Below are positions 1-8,006 of a stretch of 32,456 bases of DNA, piece by piece (position 1 is the stretch's first letter; each line of letters begins with the position of its first letter). The notes beneath the pieces were generated by a model. The model saw nothing but the letters and a program-made list of their open reading frames with translations, ran no database searches and had not been told where the DNA came from. A program made the position numbers and the translations under genes. The DNA is from an uncultured Clostridia bacterium. GTDB taxonomy: Bacteria; Bacillota; Clostridia; TANB77; CAG-508. The stretch is taken from assembly GCA_944393565.1 (NCBI GenBank), contig CALYAM010000013.1:1-32456 (forward strand), written 5' to 3'.

Positions 1-46
1 ACTGAAAATCCTTGTGTCACTGGTTCGATTCCAGTTCAAGGCACCA
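1..46 (+). tRNA. tRNA-Phe (GAA), 3' part only
   Basis: The window opens inside a tRNA. The anticodon loop CTGAAAA puts the anticodon GAA at 4-6. The T arm is a 5-bp stem (19-23 with 31-35) around loop TTCGATT. The acceptor 3' strand is 36-42, followed by discriminator A and an encoded CCA at 44-46. The 5' half lies before the window. Confidence 0.9.
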
Positions 47-73
47 ATTTATAGGTTCAAAGTCAATAGTTGG

Positions 74-111
74 GGTAAAACATCTGCAAAGTGTTTTGCA
101 CCAGCTTTTTT
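74..111 (+). terminator. Probable terminator after tRNA-Phe
   Basis: GGT plus AAAACA (74-82) can pair with TGTTTT and ACC (92-97, 100-102) across a 2-base bulge, with a 9-base loop. A run of six T follows at 106-111. It lies 28 bases after the tRNA end, so it probably ends the tRNA transcript. The stem is AT-rich and imperfect. Confidence 0.5.
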
Positions 112-343
112 AATTGGTTTAAATAAGACTCACAAAAATAAGCTAAAATATGCATTTTTAGATATCTCAAGCAGACCAATTTTTATTAAAAATAGTTGAA
201 AATTTTCCCCGCCTAGTATTATAGAGTTATAATAAAATAATTTTAAGTAGAAATCACTTTGTCTAATATAAATCATTTTATCACAATTTTTATAATATCA
301 TTATAGATAAATCACTCTTTCTCTAAAAGTCTATAAGCAAAAC

Positions 344-372
344 TTGATATTTTTTTAATTTTATGTTAATAT
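344..372 (+). promoter_or_regulatory. Promoter of the PIN-domain gene
   Basis: TTGATA (344-349), a 17-base spacer and TAATAT (367-372) form a good sigma-A type promoter. The expected start near 379 leaves a leader of about 80 bases before the ATG at 458. The remainder of 112-343 is AT-rich, with two loosely similar stretches starting AAATCACT (near 250 and 309), and I see no gene there. Confidence 0.7.
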
Positions 373-396
373 TTTATTGATAAATTTTAGAAAGGA

Positions 397-423
397 GTGA
401 AATTGTAATTTCACCATTTTTTT
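397..423 (+). promoter_or_regulatory. Leader hairpin with T-run (possible attenuator)
   Basis: GTGAAATT (397-404) and AATTTCAC (407-414) form a perfect inverted repeat, with a run of seven T at 417-423. It lies between the promoter and the start of the PIN gene, so it looks like an intrinsic terminator inside the leader. The stem is short and AT-rich. No competing antiterminator is obvious. Confidence 0.45.
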
Positions 424-457
424 GTTACAGACTTAAATTTAAGGAGGAAAGACAAAA

Positions 458-1366
458 ATGTTGCAATTGCTGAAGCGGATATTTCCTAATCTCAAAGTAG
501 GTAACCAAGATACTAGTAAAGTTGAAGAGAAATCTACTCTCAATACCGAAATTGTTTTGCCTAAAAAGAAAAAAACTGCAATTTTGCTTGACACTTCAAT
601 CATTAATTACTCTGCAATATTAGATTTGCTAAAGGAAATGAATACAACAATTTTATTCCCATCTCTTGTTGTTGAGGAATTATCGAATTGTCGAAGCAAA
701 GCAAACTTTGTAGGCAGAAATGCTCGTAACCTGTTATCAATGGCAACACAACCTGAGAATAAGGTTTTGCTAACTCCAATTGCTAGTTCATTACCTGGCT
801 GGTCAAATAACAATTCCGATTCTAGAATAATCCAAGTTGCACTAGACCATGAAAATGAATATGATATTACCATTTATTCATGTGATAAGGAGATGATTTG
901 TAAGGCAAAATCTTTGGAGATAAAATGCAAATATTTTAAAAGTGAGACCCCCTATGTTCATAGCTACTCCTCTACATCCAATACAGAAGATATTGTGAGC
1001 CAAAATGATACAGCCGTTCCTTTATTTTCTGACATATTGGAGATGAATGAAATAACGACATTAGAAAACATAGGCATATCTGGTTCTTCAATAACAATTA
1101 CCAGAAAAAGCACTAGTTTTCCATATTATTATAAAAGTGGAACTGGAAATAGAATACTTAGTCTTAATCGTCCATGTTCTTATCTACATTTAGGTGATAT
1201 AATATATGAAGTGACAAGTACAGAGATTACAAAATATAAGATTCTGAATTGTAGTAGTTTTAATAATGCTATAATTTTGAGAAGAGGAATCTTATTATCA
1301 GAAATCACTTCTATAAATCCTATCCACATTTCTTTCTGTATAAATGAACTAAATTTAAGTCCGTAA
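458..1366 (+). CDS. PIN-domain protein (putative ribonuclease)
   Basis: 302 aa. The PIN domain covers about residues 40-160: LLDTSIINYS carries the first acidic residue, PSLVVEEL the second, NSDSRIIQVAL the third and YSCDKEM the fourth, which is the usual acidic set for Mg-dependent RNA cleavage. Residues 165-302 show no domain I recognise. No signal peptide or membrane segment is seen. The ATG has a strong AAGGAGG site. The gene stands alone between tRNA-Phe and a terminator with no antitoxin beside it, so it does not look like a VapBC toxin; the target is unknown. Codon 7 (476-478) is an in-frame CGG that must be read as a normal triplet to make the protein, unlike the CGG codons of the conserved genes here. 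A +1 shift would stop after 13 residues. A foreign origin is possible. Confidence 0.8.
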   Translation: MLQLLKRIFPNLKVGNQDTSKVEEKSTLNTEIVLPKKKKTAILLDTSIINYSAILDLLKEMNTTILFPSLVVEELSNCRSKANFVGRNARNLLSMATQPENKVLLTPIASSLPGWSNNNSDSRIIQVALDHENEYDITIYSCDKEMICKAKSLEIKCKYFKSETPYVHSYSSTSNTEDIVSQNDTAVPLFSDILEMNEITTLENIGISGSSITITRKSTSFPYYYKSGTGNRILSLNRPCSYLHLGDIIYEVTSTEITKYKILNCSSFNNAIILRRGILLSEITSINPIHISFCINELNLSP

Positions 1367-1430
1367 AAAAGGAACTTCGTATTGCGAAAAGTTTCCTACT
1401 AATTGTATATTGTTTTACATTATACATGAA

Positions 1431-1466
1431 GAACAAAAAAGAGCTTTAATAAGCTCTTTTTTGTTC
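1431..1466. terminator. Bidirectional terminator
   Basis: A perfect 16-bp stem (1431-1446 with 1451-1466) has loop TAAT, with A-rich and T-rich arms. It lies between the convergent PIN and ctpA genes and can work in both directions. Confidence 0.9.
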
Positions 1467-1509
1467 AGACTGTTGACAAAGTATATAAAAATATTTTGTT
1501 CAGCAGTCT
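1467..1509 (-). terminator. Second hairpin downstream of ctpA
   Basis: AGACTG at 1467 and CAGTCT at 1504-1509 anchor an imperfect inverted repeat of about 14 bp (one mismatch, one bulge). It lies between the ctpA stop and the stronger 1431-1466 terminator, so it may be part of the ctpA transcript end. Confidence 0.4.
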
Positions 1510-1530
1510 TTTCTTTCTTTTAACATAAAA

Positions 1531-2742
1531 TCAATTTAAAAGTTCAATTGCTTTTTGTAATTGAGTATCTTGTTTTTTGTCAATATCTGCTCCTAAAATT
1601 GTGCCTTCTGGCAACTCTACAATTTCATTTGGTTCAATTCCAACTCCATTTATTTTATTGCGGTTTGGAGTAAAGTATTCTTCAGTTGTAAGTTTTAAAG
1701 CACTTCCATCTTCCATTTTTAATATTTCTTGAATTACGCCTTTTCCATAAGTTTTTGTTCCAACTATTTTAGCGCAATTGTTTTCTTTTAATGCTCCAAC
1801 TAATATTTCAGATGCACTAGCTGAATTTTCATTTGTCAATACTATGACTGGTATATCTATAATAGGGTCTGCTTCTGATTTTTCTATTATTTCCTTATCC
1901 GTTTTATTTACAGTAATCATTAATGTATTTCCTTTTGGAACAATATATTCTGCTATATTTAGCGCTTCTCTTACTATGCCTCCTCCATTGTTTCTTAAGT
2001 CTATAATAAGTGAATCTATACCATTACTTTTTAGTTCCTCATATCTGTTTTTAAACTCTACACTGCAGTTTTCATCAAAGCTTGTAAGTTGAATGTAGCC
2101 AATATTATTTTCCAGAATTTCTGCTGTAACCGGATTCATTATAACTTTTTCACGTGTAATATCAAAGCTTATTACTTCTTTGCCTCTTTTTATTTCTACA
2201 TTTACGCTTGTTCCTTCTTCTCCTTTGATTTTATTTGCAGCATCTTCCATTCCCTCCACGCCACTATATTCTACACCATTTACTTTTGTAATAATGTCTC
2301 CAGATTGCATACCTGCCTTTTCAGCTGGTGATCCTTTTATCGGAGATACAATCATAATTTCATCGCTATCTTGATATACTGCCATGTAAATTCCTATTCC
2401 AACATAATTTCCTATAACTGATTGCTGAAAATCTTCGTATTCTTCTTTTGTAATATATTGTGTATATTCATCACCTAAGCCTGCAACATAACCAGCAATT
2501 GCTCCTTCTCTCAATTTTTCTTCATCAATTTCTCCTAGATAATATTGGTCAATAATTGCACGAAATTTTGCAATATCGACTCCTATGTTGGAATTCTCAT
2601 CTGATACTAGTATATACTTATTAGTTCCATCATACTCTAATTTCTTATATACTAGTACTGTTGTTATAATAAATGTAATTAAAACTGACAATACAACTAG
2701 CATAATTGATTTATATATTCTTTGTTTCTTTTCTAAATTCAT
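1531..2742 (-). CDS. ctpA: S41 C-terminal processing peptidase (CtpA/Prc type)
   Basis: 403 aa. There is one N-terminal membrane anchor (about residues 11-32), then the N-terminal domain, a PDZ domain around IMIVSPIKGSPAEKAGMQSGDII, and the S41 protease core. The catalytic serine lies in NENSASASEIL and the catalytic lysine in KTYGKGVIQ. The family consists of membrane-anchored serine proteases outside the cytoplasm that cut protein C termini, often cell-wall hydrolases or their regulators. It follows the ftsEX and M23 genes on the same strand, an arrangement seen in other Firmicutes and consistent with processing of wall enzymes. AGGAGG precedes the ATG. There is no in-frame CGG. Confidence 0.93.
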   Translation of the reverse strand: MNLEKKQRIYKSIMLVVLSVLITFIITTVLVYKKLEYDGTNKYILVSDENSNIGVDIAKFRAIIDQYYLGEIDEEKLREGAIAGYVAGLGDEYTQYITKEEYEDFQQSVIGNYVGIGIYMAVYQDSDEIMIVSPIKGSPAEKAGMQSGDIITKVNGVEYSGVEGMEDAANKIKGEEGTSVNVEIKRGKEVISFDITREKVIMNPVTAEILENNIGYIQLTSFDENCSVEFKNRYEELKSNGIDSLIIDLRNNGGGIVREALNIAEYIVPKGNTLMITVNKTDKEIIEKSEADPIIDIPVIVLTNENSASASEILVGALKENNCAKIVGTKTYGKGVIQEILKMEDGSALKLTTEEYFTPNRNKINGVGIEPNEIVELPEGTILGADIDKKQDTQLQKAIELLN

Positions 2743-2776
2743 GTCTTCCTTCCTCCTATCAATAAAAACTGTTATT

Positions 2777-2782
2777 ATTATA
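2777..2782 (-). promoter_or_regulatory. Possible -10 box of ctpA
   Basis: A perfect TATAAT on the minus strand lies 35 bases before the ctpA start. No convincing -35 box is seen at 17 bases, so the promoter is uncertain. Confidence 0.35.
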
Positions 2783-2826
2783 CTACAAAAAATCTAAAAT
2801 AGTATATAGTTTTGTTATCATTTTTG

Positions 2827-2864
2827 AATGGGGCTTTTAAAATAAATATTTTAAAAGCCCCATT
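2827..2864. terminator. Terminator-like hairpin after the M23/ftsEX genes
   Basis: An 18-bp perfect inverted repeat (2827-2844 with 2847-2864) has a GGGGC/GCCCC core. It lies after the stop of the 2907-4142 gene and before ctpA. The T-run is better on the plus side, so its strength for minus-strand transcripts is uncertain. Confidence 0.6.
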
Positions 2865-2906
2865 TTTAATTGTATAGAATTTTTTTGTCACAGAAAAATT
2901 TATTTC

Positions 2907-4142
2907 TTAAGGTAAATATTGTGTAGGATTTACTCTTGATCCGTTTACTCTTACTTCAAAATGTAAATGAGCACCATTTCTTGGTGAGCTAGAACTTGGT
3001 CTTGGTAATACATTTCCTGTATTTCCTACTGTCATTATTTGTTGTCCTTGTGAAACACTTTGTCCTTCAACAACCAATCTTGATCCTGGTTTTCCATGTG
3101 CATATAATGTCATTGTTCCATCATGGTGGTTTATAATAATATATTCTCCGTAGCTACTATATGAACCAATATAATTTCCATTTAAATCATAATTTGGGAT
3201 GCTTCCATATGTTGTTTTTGATATAACTACTGTTCCACTTTTTACTGCAACTACTGGTTCTCCATAATGACCTCCGAAATCCACTCCACCATGTCCAGAA
3301 TAGCCATAGAACCCGCATGTTATACTGTTTCTGCTAGTTCCTGGTATTGGGCTTATGTAACCGCTTTGGCTAGGAGCAACTGGAACATATCCTCCATTCT
3401 TATTTGCTTCTTCTTCTGCAATCTTACGTAATTTTTCTTCTATTTCTTTTTTTTCCGCTTCAAATTTTTCTATTTCTTGTTGTATTGCCTGTTCTTCTGC
3501 CGAAAGTTCATTTACCATTTGGTCTTTAACTTGTTTGGTTTCATATAGGGCTCTGCTTGTTTCTTCTTTATTTCGTTTTGTTTGTTCTAATTGTGCTTTA
3601 CTATCTTCTAAGCCTTGTTTTGTAGCTTCTATTTCATTTTTCTTTTTTTCAATTTCTTCTAGCATTTCTGCATCAGCTTTTGCAATTTCACTTGCTAAAT
3701 AATAGTTTGATATGAAATCAACTATTCCATCTGAGCCAAGTAGTATATCTAAAAAAGTTGTTTCACCTGCTTCATATATAACAATTAGTCTTTCCTTCAT
3801 TGCTTCATCTTGCTTTTTGTAGTTTTCTTCTTCTAATAAAAGCTTTTCTTGTGCTTCTTCGATATTATTTTCTATTGAAGTTATTTCACCTTCTAGCTGG
3901 CCAATTTGTGTCTCATAATCACTGATTTGATAAATTAAGCTCTCAACCTCTGATAGAACACTAGATTTTTCATTTTGTACAGCCTCTTTTTCTTCCTTTT
4001 TTTGTTGAATTTGTTCATTCACTTGTTCTCTTTCACTATCTAATGCACTTCTACTTGTTGCAAGTATTGAGATTGGCATACTGCATACCAGCATCATTAT
4101 TGTAAAAAAGCAACATACCTTGTAGATTAAATCTTTTTTCAT
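2907..4142 (-). CDS. Secreted coiled-coil M23 (LytM) peptidoglycan hydrolase
   Basis: 411 aa. A signal peptide or anchor (about residues 5-28) is followed by a long coiled coil (about 30-245, E/K/Q rich) and a C-terminal LytM/M23 domain. The zinc and catalytic motifs are all visible: HGGVDFG, TLYAHG and HLHFEVR. The architecture matches EnvC and the clostridial and bacillar coiled-coil hydrolases that FtsEX activates at the membrane. It is the second of two tandem paralogues, 24 bases after the first, in the ftsEX operon. An ATG four codons upstream sits on the GGAGG site itself, so I start at 4142. There is no in-frame CGG. Confidence 0.92.
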   Translation of the reverse strand: MKKDLIYKVCCFFTIMMLVCSMPISILATSRSALDSEREQVNEQIQQKKEEKEAVQNEKSSVLSEVESLIYQISDYETQIGQLEGEITSIENNIEEAQEKLLLEEENYKKQDEAMKERLIVIYEAGETTFLDILLGSDGIVDFISNYYLASEIAKADAEMLEEIEKKKNEIEATKQGLEDSKAQLEQTKRNKEETSRALYETKQVKDQMVNELSAEEQAIQQEIEKFEAEKKEIEEKLRKIAEEEANKNGGYVPVAPSQSGYISPIPGTSRNSITCGFYGYSGHGGVDFGGHYGEPVVAVKSGTVVISKTTYGSIPNYDLNGNYIGSYSSYGEYIIINHHDGTMTLYAHGKPGSRLVVEGQSVSQGQQIMTVGNTGNVLPRPSSSSPRNGAHLHFEVRVNGSRVNPTQYLP

Positions 4143-4166
4143 TTGAACCTCCATTAATTTATATAA

Positions 4167-5306
4167 TTATTGTTTTTTTAGAAAATTTAGTGGTTGTACA
4201 CATTCACCATTTACTCTTACCTCGAAATGTGCATGCGGACCTGTTGAATAACCGGTAGAACCTACTTTTAATACAATATCTCCTCTTTTTACTTCTTGTC
4301 CAACTTTTACTACTATTTCATCACCATGTGCATATAAAGTAGATATGCCCCCACCGTGATCTATTAACACCATATTTCCATATGCGCTATTCATTTCTGC
4401 TTTTATAACTACTCCATCTGCTGCTGCAATAAAATTAGCCCTCATTGGTGCTCCTATATCTATTCCCGTATGTAACTTGTAAACATGCAGAATCGGATGT
4501 AGCCTCATACCAAATTCTGATGTAATTCTCGTGTAGCCTGGAACTGGCCATGCCATAATTCCTCCTGAATACTCTGAATCTAGATTTGACATCGTTAGCA
4601 TTAAAATTTCAGATTCTATTTCTCTTACTTGGCTTTCATATTCTTCTATTTGAGCTTGTAATTCTTTTTCTTCTTCAGTTAGCTGATTTTTATAAGTGTT
4701 TTGTAATACTCTTGTATTTTCTAATACTATTGATGTTCTTTCTCTATTATTCCTAAGTGATTTTAGTCTTTCTCGCTGTTCTTCTAAACTTTTTTTATTT
4801 GTTTCTATTTCATTTTTATCACGTTCTAAGTCTTCTAGTAACTCAGTATCATATTTAGTTATTTCTGAAATTAAATAATAACTGGATATAAAGTCTGAAA
4901 GACTTTTTGAGTTTAATAATACATCTAAATAATTAGTCTCTCCGGCTTCATATAAGGCTATTAATCTCCCTTCCAATGCTTTTCTTTGTTTATTATAACT
5001 TTCTTCTGAAACAGCTAATTTTTTTTCTAACTCACTAATAGAAGTCCTTAGCTCAGCCGTTTGTACATCCAAATCTGATATTTCTTTTTCATAATTTGTA
5101 ATTTCCTGAGTTAAGTTTTGTATTTCCTGAATAACTGAAGAAATTTCTCCTTGTACTTGTGATAATTCTTCATTTTTTTGTTCTAGTTGTGTATTTATTT
5201 CATTTTGTTTCCCTTCAAGTTCTTCAAGATTACTTGCTAAACTTGAAATGCCAAAACTACCTAGAATTAGAATCATGATAATAATTATTGTCAGATTCTT
5301 TTTCAT
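4167..5306 (-). CDS. Secreted coiled-coil M23 (LytM) peptidoglycan hydrolase, first paralogue
   Basis: 379 aa. An N-terminal signal segment (LTIIIIMILILGSFGISSLA) is followed by a coiled coil to about residue 240 and an M23 domain with HTGIDIGAP, TLYAHGDE and HAHFEVRVNGE. All metal ligands are present, so it should be active. Both paralogues share the short YEAGETxxLDxLL segment in the coiled-coil region, which suggests duplication. The gene follows ftsX by 13 bases, so it is probably the partner that FtsEX activates. I prefer ATG 5306 because AGGA is 7 bases away; an ATG two codons earlier is too close. There is no in-frame CGG. Confidence 0.92.
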   Translation of the reverse strand: MKKNLTIIIIMILILGSFGISSLASNLEELEGKQNEINTQLEQKNEELSQVQGEISSVIQEIQNLTQEITNYEKEISDLDVQTAELRTSISELEKKLAVSEESYNKQRKALEGRLIALYEAGETNYLDVLLNSKSLSDFISSYYLISEITKYDTELLEDLERDKNEIETNKKSLEEQRERLKSLRNNRERTSIVLENTRVLQNTYKNQLTEEEKELQAQIEEYESQVREIESEILMLTMSNLDSEYSGGIMAWPVPGYTRITSEFGMRLHPILHVYKLHTGIDIGAPMRANFIAAADGVVIKAEMNSAYGNMVLIDHGGGISTLYAHGDEIVVKVGQEVKRGDIVLKVGSTGYSTGPHAHFEVRVNGECVQPLNFLKKQ

Positions 5307-5319
5307 TTTCATTTCCTTT

Positions 5320-6210
5320 CTATACTTCTAAATACTTTCTCATTGAAATTGAACTTCCTATTACTCCAATCCCAATTCCTAGTATTGCATATACTATAAT
5401 AATCATTGTAAACATTTCTCTAAATCCTAATAAAGATAAATTTAACATGTCACTTAATGATGTCTCTACAATTTTTTCTGTTACAACATTATATAATCCA
5501 CCTATTATCAATAGTGAAATAACTCCTGCAATAAGCCCTATTATAATTCCTTCAACAATAAATGGCCATCTAATAAAGCTATTTGTAGCTCCTACATATT
5601 TCATTATAGATATTTCCTTTCTTCTTGCATGTACTGTAAGCTTGATAGTATTTGAAATTATAAATGTTGAAATTAATATGAGTAGAACAAGTATTATAAT
5701 GCTTGCAATTCTAATTCCATTTGCTATATTAATAAGCTTTCTTACTGTGTCATCACTACTTGTTATTTTTTCAACGTCTTCTATCTCTTTAATTTCTTGT
5801 TCTACTTGCTGACTTAAAGTTAAATCAGTAAATGTAACAACATATGATGGCTTAAATATCAACATTCCGTCTAATAAATATTGCTTTTCACCGAACTTTT
5901 CTTTCATTTGAGCTAGTGCATCTTCTTTTGATTTATATATAATGCTATTTACGCCCTCTATTTCTCTTATTTGTTCTCCTATTTGCTCTATTCTTTCTTC
6001 TGATGCATCAAAATTAATAAACACTTCCATTCCTTGTGATTGCTCTACTTGTCGAATAACATGATTTATATTTTCAATTATAGAAAAAAATATGCCAAAT
6101 ATAACCATCGTTGCACACATAATTCCCAAACATGCAAGAGTTGATTTCATGTTTTTAAATACATTTCGAAATCCTTCACCTATTAAATAACCAATTATAT
6201 TATATTTCAC
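5320..6210 (-). CDS. ftsX: Cell-division ABC transporter-like membrane protein FtsX
   Basis: 296 aa. There is a short cytoplasmic start ([19 protein letters not shown]), a first membrane segment around residues 27-50, an extracellular loop of about 120 residues, then three membrane segments near 170-195, 220-245 and 265-290. This is the FtsX plan. With FtsE it transmits ATP hydrolysis to a wall hydrolase outside the membrane, here probably one of the two M23 proteins. I chose GTG 6210, 8 bases after AAGGGTGG, which overlaps the ftsE stop by 11 bases; a GTG four codons upstream lies inside that site. There is no in-frame CGG. Confidence 0.9.
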   Translation of the reverse strand: MKYNIIGYLIGEGFRNVFKNMKSTLACLGIMCATMVIFGIFFSIIENINHVIRQVEQSQGMEVFINFDASEERIEQIGEQIREIEGVNSIIYKSKEDALAQMKEKFGEKQYLLDGMLIFKPSYVVTFTDLTLSQQVEQEIKEIEDVEKITSSDDTVRKLINIANGIRIASIIILVLLILISTFIISNTIKLTVHARRKEISIMKYVGATNSFIRWPFIVEGIIIGLIAGVISLLIIGGLYNVVTEKIVETSLSDMLNLSLLGFREMFTMIIIVYAILGIGIGVIGSSISMRKYLEV

Positions 6211-6885
6211 TGTTATACCCACCCTTACTATCTCTTATAATATTGCCTTTATCTATTTGAATAACACGTTTTTTCATTTTATCAACAATATCTTTTGCAT
6301 GGGTTGCAACAACAACTGTTGTTCCTCTTAGGTTAATGTCATTTAGTAATGTCATAATCTCCCATGCTGTATCAGGATCAAGATTGCCGTGTAGGCTCAT
6401 CTGCAATAATCATAGCTGGATTATTTACTAATGCTCTTGCAAGTGCAACTCTTTGCTGCTCACCACCTGATAGTTCATTTGGATACACCTTTGATTTTCC
6501 ACTTAAGCCTACTAATGAAAGTACCATTGGCACTTGTCTTCTAATGTGTTTAGGCGTTGATCTTACTATGTACATTGCAAACGCAACATTATCATAAACT
6601 GTTTTATCTGGTAGCAATCTGAAGTCTTGAAAAACTACCCCCATGCTTCTGCGAAGATACGGAACACGGCTGGCCTTTAAAAAAGTTGTGTCTTTACCAT
6701 TAATTATAATGTTTCCTGATGTAGGTTCCTCTTCTTTTAATATTAATTTAATAAGTGTTGATTTCCCGTGAGCCTGATGCTCCTACTAAAAAAGCAAAGT
6801 CTCCTTTTTCTATTTTAAAACTTGCATTATGTACTGCTTCTGTACCAGTATTATACGTCTTTGAAACATTTCTAAACTCTATCAT
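6200..6885 (-). CDS. ftsE: Cell-division ATPase FtsE, read through two CGGN recoding sites
   Basis: 227 aa if CGGN is read as Gly at two places. It is the ABC ATPase partner of FtsX. ATG 6885 follows AAGGAG. The zero frame breaks at codon 40 (CGG, 6766-6768), inside Walker A. Skipping one C restores GASGSGKST. The next frame holds the Q loop (VFQDFRLL) and the signature [15 protein letters not shown], then breaks at 6387-6389. A second skip restores [13 protein letters not shown], the D loop, and the switch histidine in VVVATHAKD. The total length is the family's usual 228 or so. Two independent one-base insertions in an essential-type gene with otherwise perfect motifs argue for recoding, not decay. 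The gene opens the ftsE-ftsX-M23-M23 operon under the promoter at 6928-6956. Confidence 0.92.
6386..6389 (-). other. CGGC recoding site 2 of ftsE (read as Gly166)
   Basis: After ACA the in-frame codon is CGG (6389-6387), followed by C. Zero-frame reading gives DEPTRQS and a stop. Skipping the C gives DEPTGNLD, the near-universal ABC Walker B/D-loop sequence with glycine at this place. Confidence 0.9.
6765..6768 (-). other. CGGG recoding site 1 of ftsE (read as Gly40)
   Basis: TCA is followed by CGG then G. Zero-frame reading destroys Walker A (GASGSREI). Reading CGGG as one Gly gives GASGSGKST. This glycine is invariant in P-loop ATPases. Confidence 0.9.
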
Positions 6886-6927
6886 TTTTGCTCCTTATAT
6901 ATCAGAAATTTACATACTTCCACTTAC

Positions 6928-6956
6928 ATCATAGCAATAAAGAAATATAATTGCAA
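6928..6956 (-). promoter_or_regulatory. Promoter of the ftsEX operon
   Basis: On the minus strand TTGCAA (6956-6951), 17 bases, TATGAT (6933-6928), 43 bases before the ftsE start. Confidence 0.75.
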
Positions 6957-6967
6957 GAGTATTGTAC

Positions 6968-7016
6968 AAAAAAAACGGCATAAATTGAATAATTTTAAAC
7001 AATTTTTGTCGTTTTT
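6968..7016 (-). terminator. Terminator of the transketolase genes
   Basis: 6971-6987 pairs with 7000-7016 (one mismatch and one G-T pair). On the minus strand the stem is followed by an uninterrupted run of T (6975-6968). It lies 52 bases after the tktC stop. Confidence 0.8.
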
Positions 7017-7067
7017 CTTTCATTTTCTCAATAATTACTTTTTCACAAAAAATTCACAATTTATTAC

Positions 7068-7988
7068 TTATATGGTTTTAACAATGTCCTCTGCGGTTAT
7101 ATGAAAATATTTCATTAATTCTTCTGCTTTTCCAGACTTGCCAAATTCATCTTTTATTCCAAGTCTTATTAACCTTTGTGGCAATTTTTCTGTAAGTACT
7201 TCTGCAATCGCACTTCCAAGACCTCCAATTATATTATGGTCTTCTATTGAAATTAATTTTTTAGTTTCCTTTGCACATTTTATTATTATTTCTTCATCAA
7301 TTGGTTTTATCGTATGAACATCTACAACCCTAATATATATTTCTCTTTTTTCCAGTTCTTCTTTTGCTTTTATTGCTTCTGAAACCATGATTCCTGTTGC
7401 AAACACCGTAGCATCTTTGCCATTTCCTATTTGAACAGCCTTTCCTATTTCAAATTTTTGGCTTTTATCATATATTATTGGACTTTCTAATCTACACAAA
7501 CGTACATATGCCGGACCATTATATTTTGAAATTTCCTTAATAAGCCATTTAGTTTGTATATCATCTGAAGGGCAAAATACTTTCATATTTGGTAGAGTCC
7601 TCATCATGCTAATATCCTCTATCATTTGGTGCGTTGCTCCATCTTCCCCAACAGTTATTCCACTGTGTGTAGCACAAACTTTAACATTGTTTTTAGGGTA
7701 ACACACACTGCTACGAATTTGGTCATATGCGCGCCCTGCTGCAAAAACTGCGAAAGTACTAGCATATGGGATTTTTCCACAGGTAGCAAGACCTGCAGCT
7801 GTTGAAATCATATCCTGTTCTGCTATTCCCATATCAAAAAATCTCTCTGGAAAAGCTTTCTTAAATAATTCTGTTTTTGTTGCTCCAGCTAAGTCAGAGT
7901 CTAATACTACAATGTTTGGGTTCTCTTTCCCAAGTTCTAGCAACGCCTCTCCATAGCTTTGGCGCGTTGCCTTTTTTTCATTATTCAT
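7068..7988 (-). CDS. tktC: Transketolase, C-terminal subunit
   Basis: 306 aa. It carries the pyrimidine-binding and C-terminal domains of transketolase. GIAEQDMISTAAGLA holds the glutamate that activates thiamine diphosphate, and THSGITVGEDGATHQ the substrate-side histidines. The split into two short proteins is a common form in Clostridia and archaea. With the N subunit it moves two-carbon units between sugar phosphates in the non-oxidative pentose phosphate pathway, in the cytoplasm. GGAGG precedes the ATG, 18 bases after tktN. DXP synthase-like proteins share the fold, but the split form favours transketolase. There is no in-frame CGG. Confidence 0.92.
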   Translation of the reverse strand: MNNEKKATRQSYGEALLELGKENPNIVVLDSDLAGATKTELFKKAFPERFFDMGIAEQDMISTAAGLATCGKIPYASTFAVFAAGRAYDQIRSSVCYPKNNVKVCATHSGITVGEDGATHQMIEDISMMRTLPNMKVFCPSDDIQTKWLIKEISKYNGPAYVRLCRLESPIIYDKSQKFEIGKAVQIGNGKDATVFATGIMVSEAIKAKEELEKREIYIRVVDVHTIKPIDEEIIIKCAKETKKLISIEDHNIIGGLGSAIAEVLTEKLPQRLIRLGIKDEFGKSGKAEELMKYFHITAEDIVKTI

Positions 7989-8006
7989 TGTATTTCCCTC
8001 CTGATT

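Noticed and set aside
430-1361. PIN gene as a mobile element bounded by 12-base inverted repeats
   Set aside because: The repeat contains the palindrome TAAATTTA, the right copy lies inside the gene, and no transposase or target duplication is seen.
458-1366. VapC-type toxin
   Set aside because: It is much longer than VapC, carries a large C-terminal part and has no antitoxin gene next to it.
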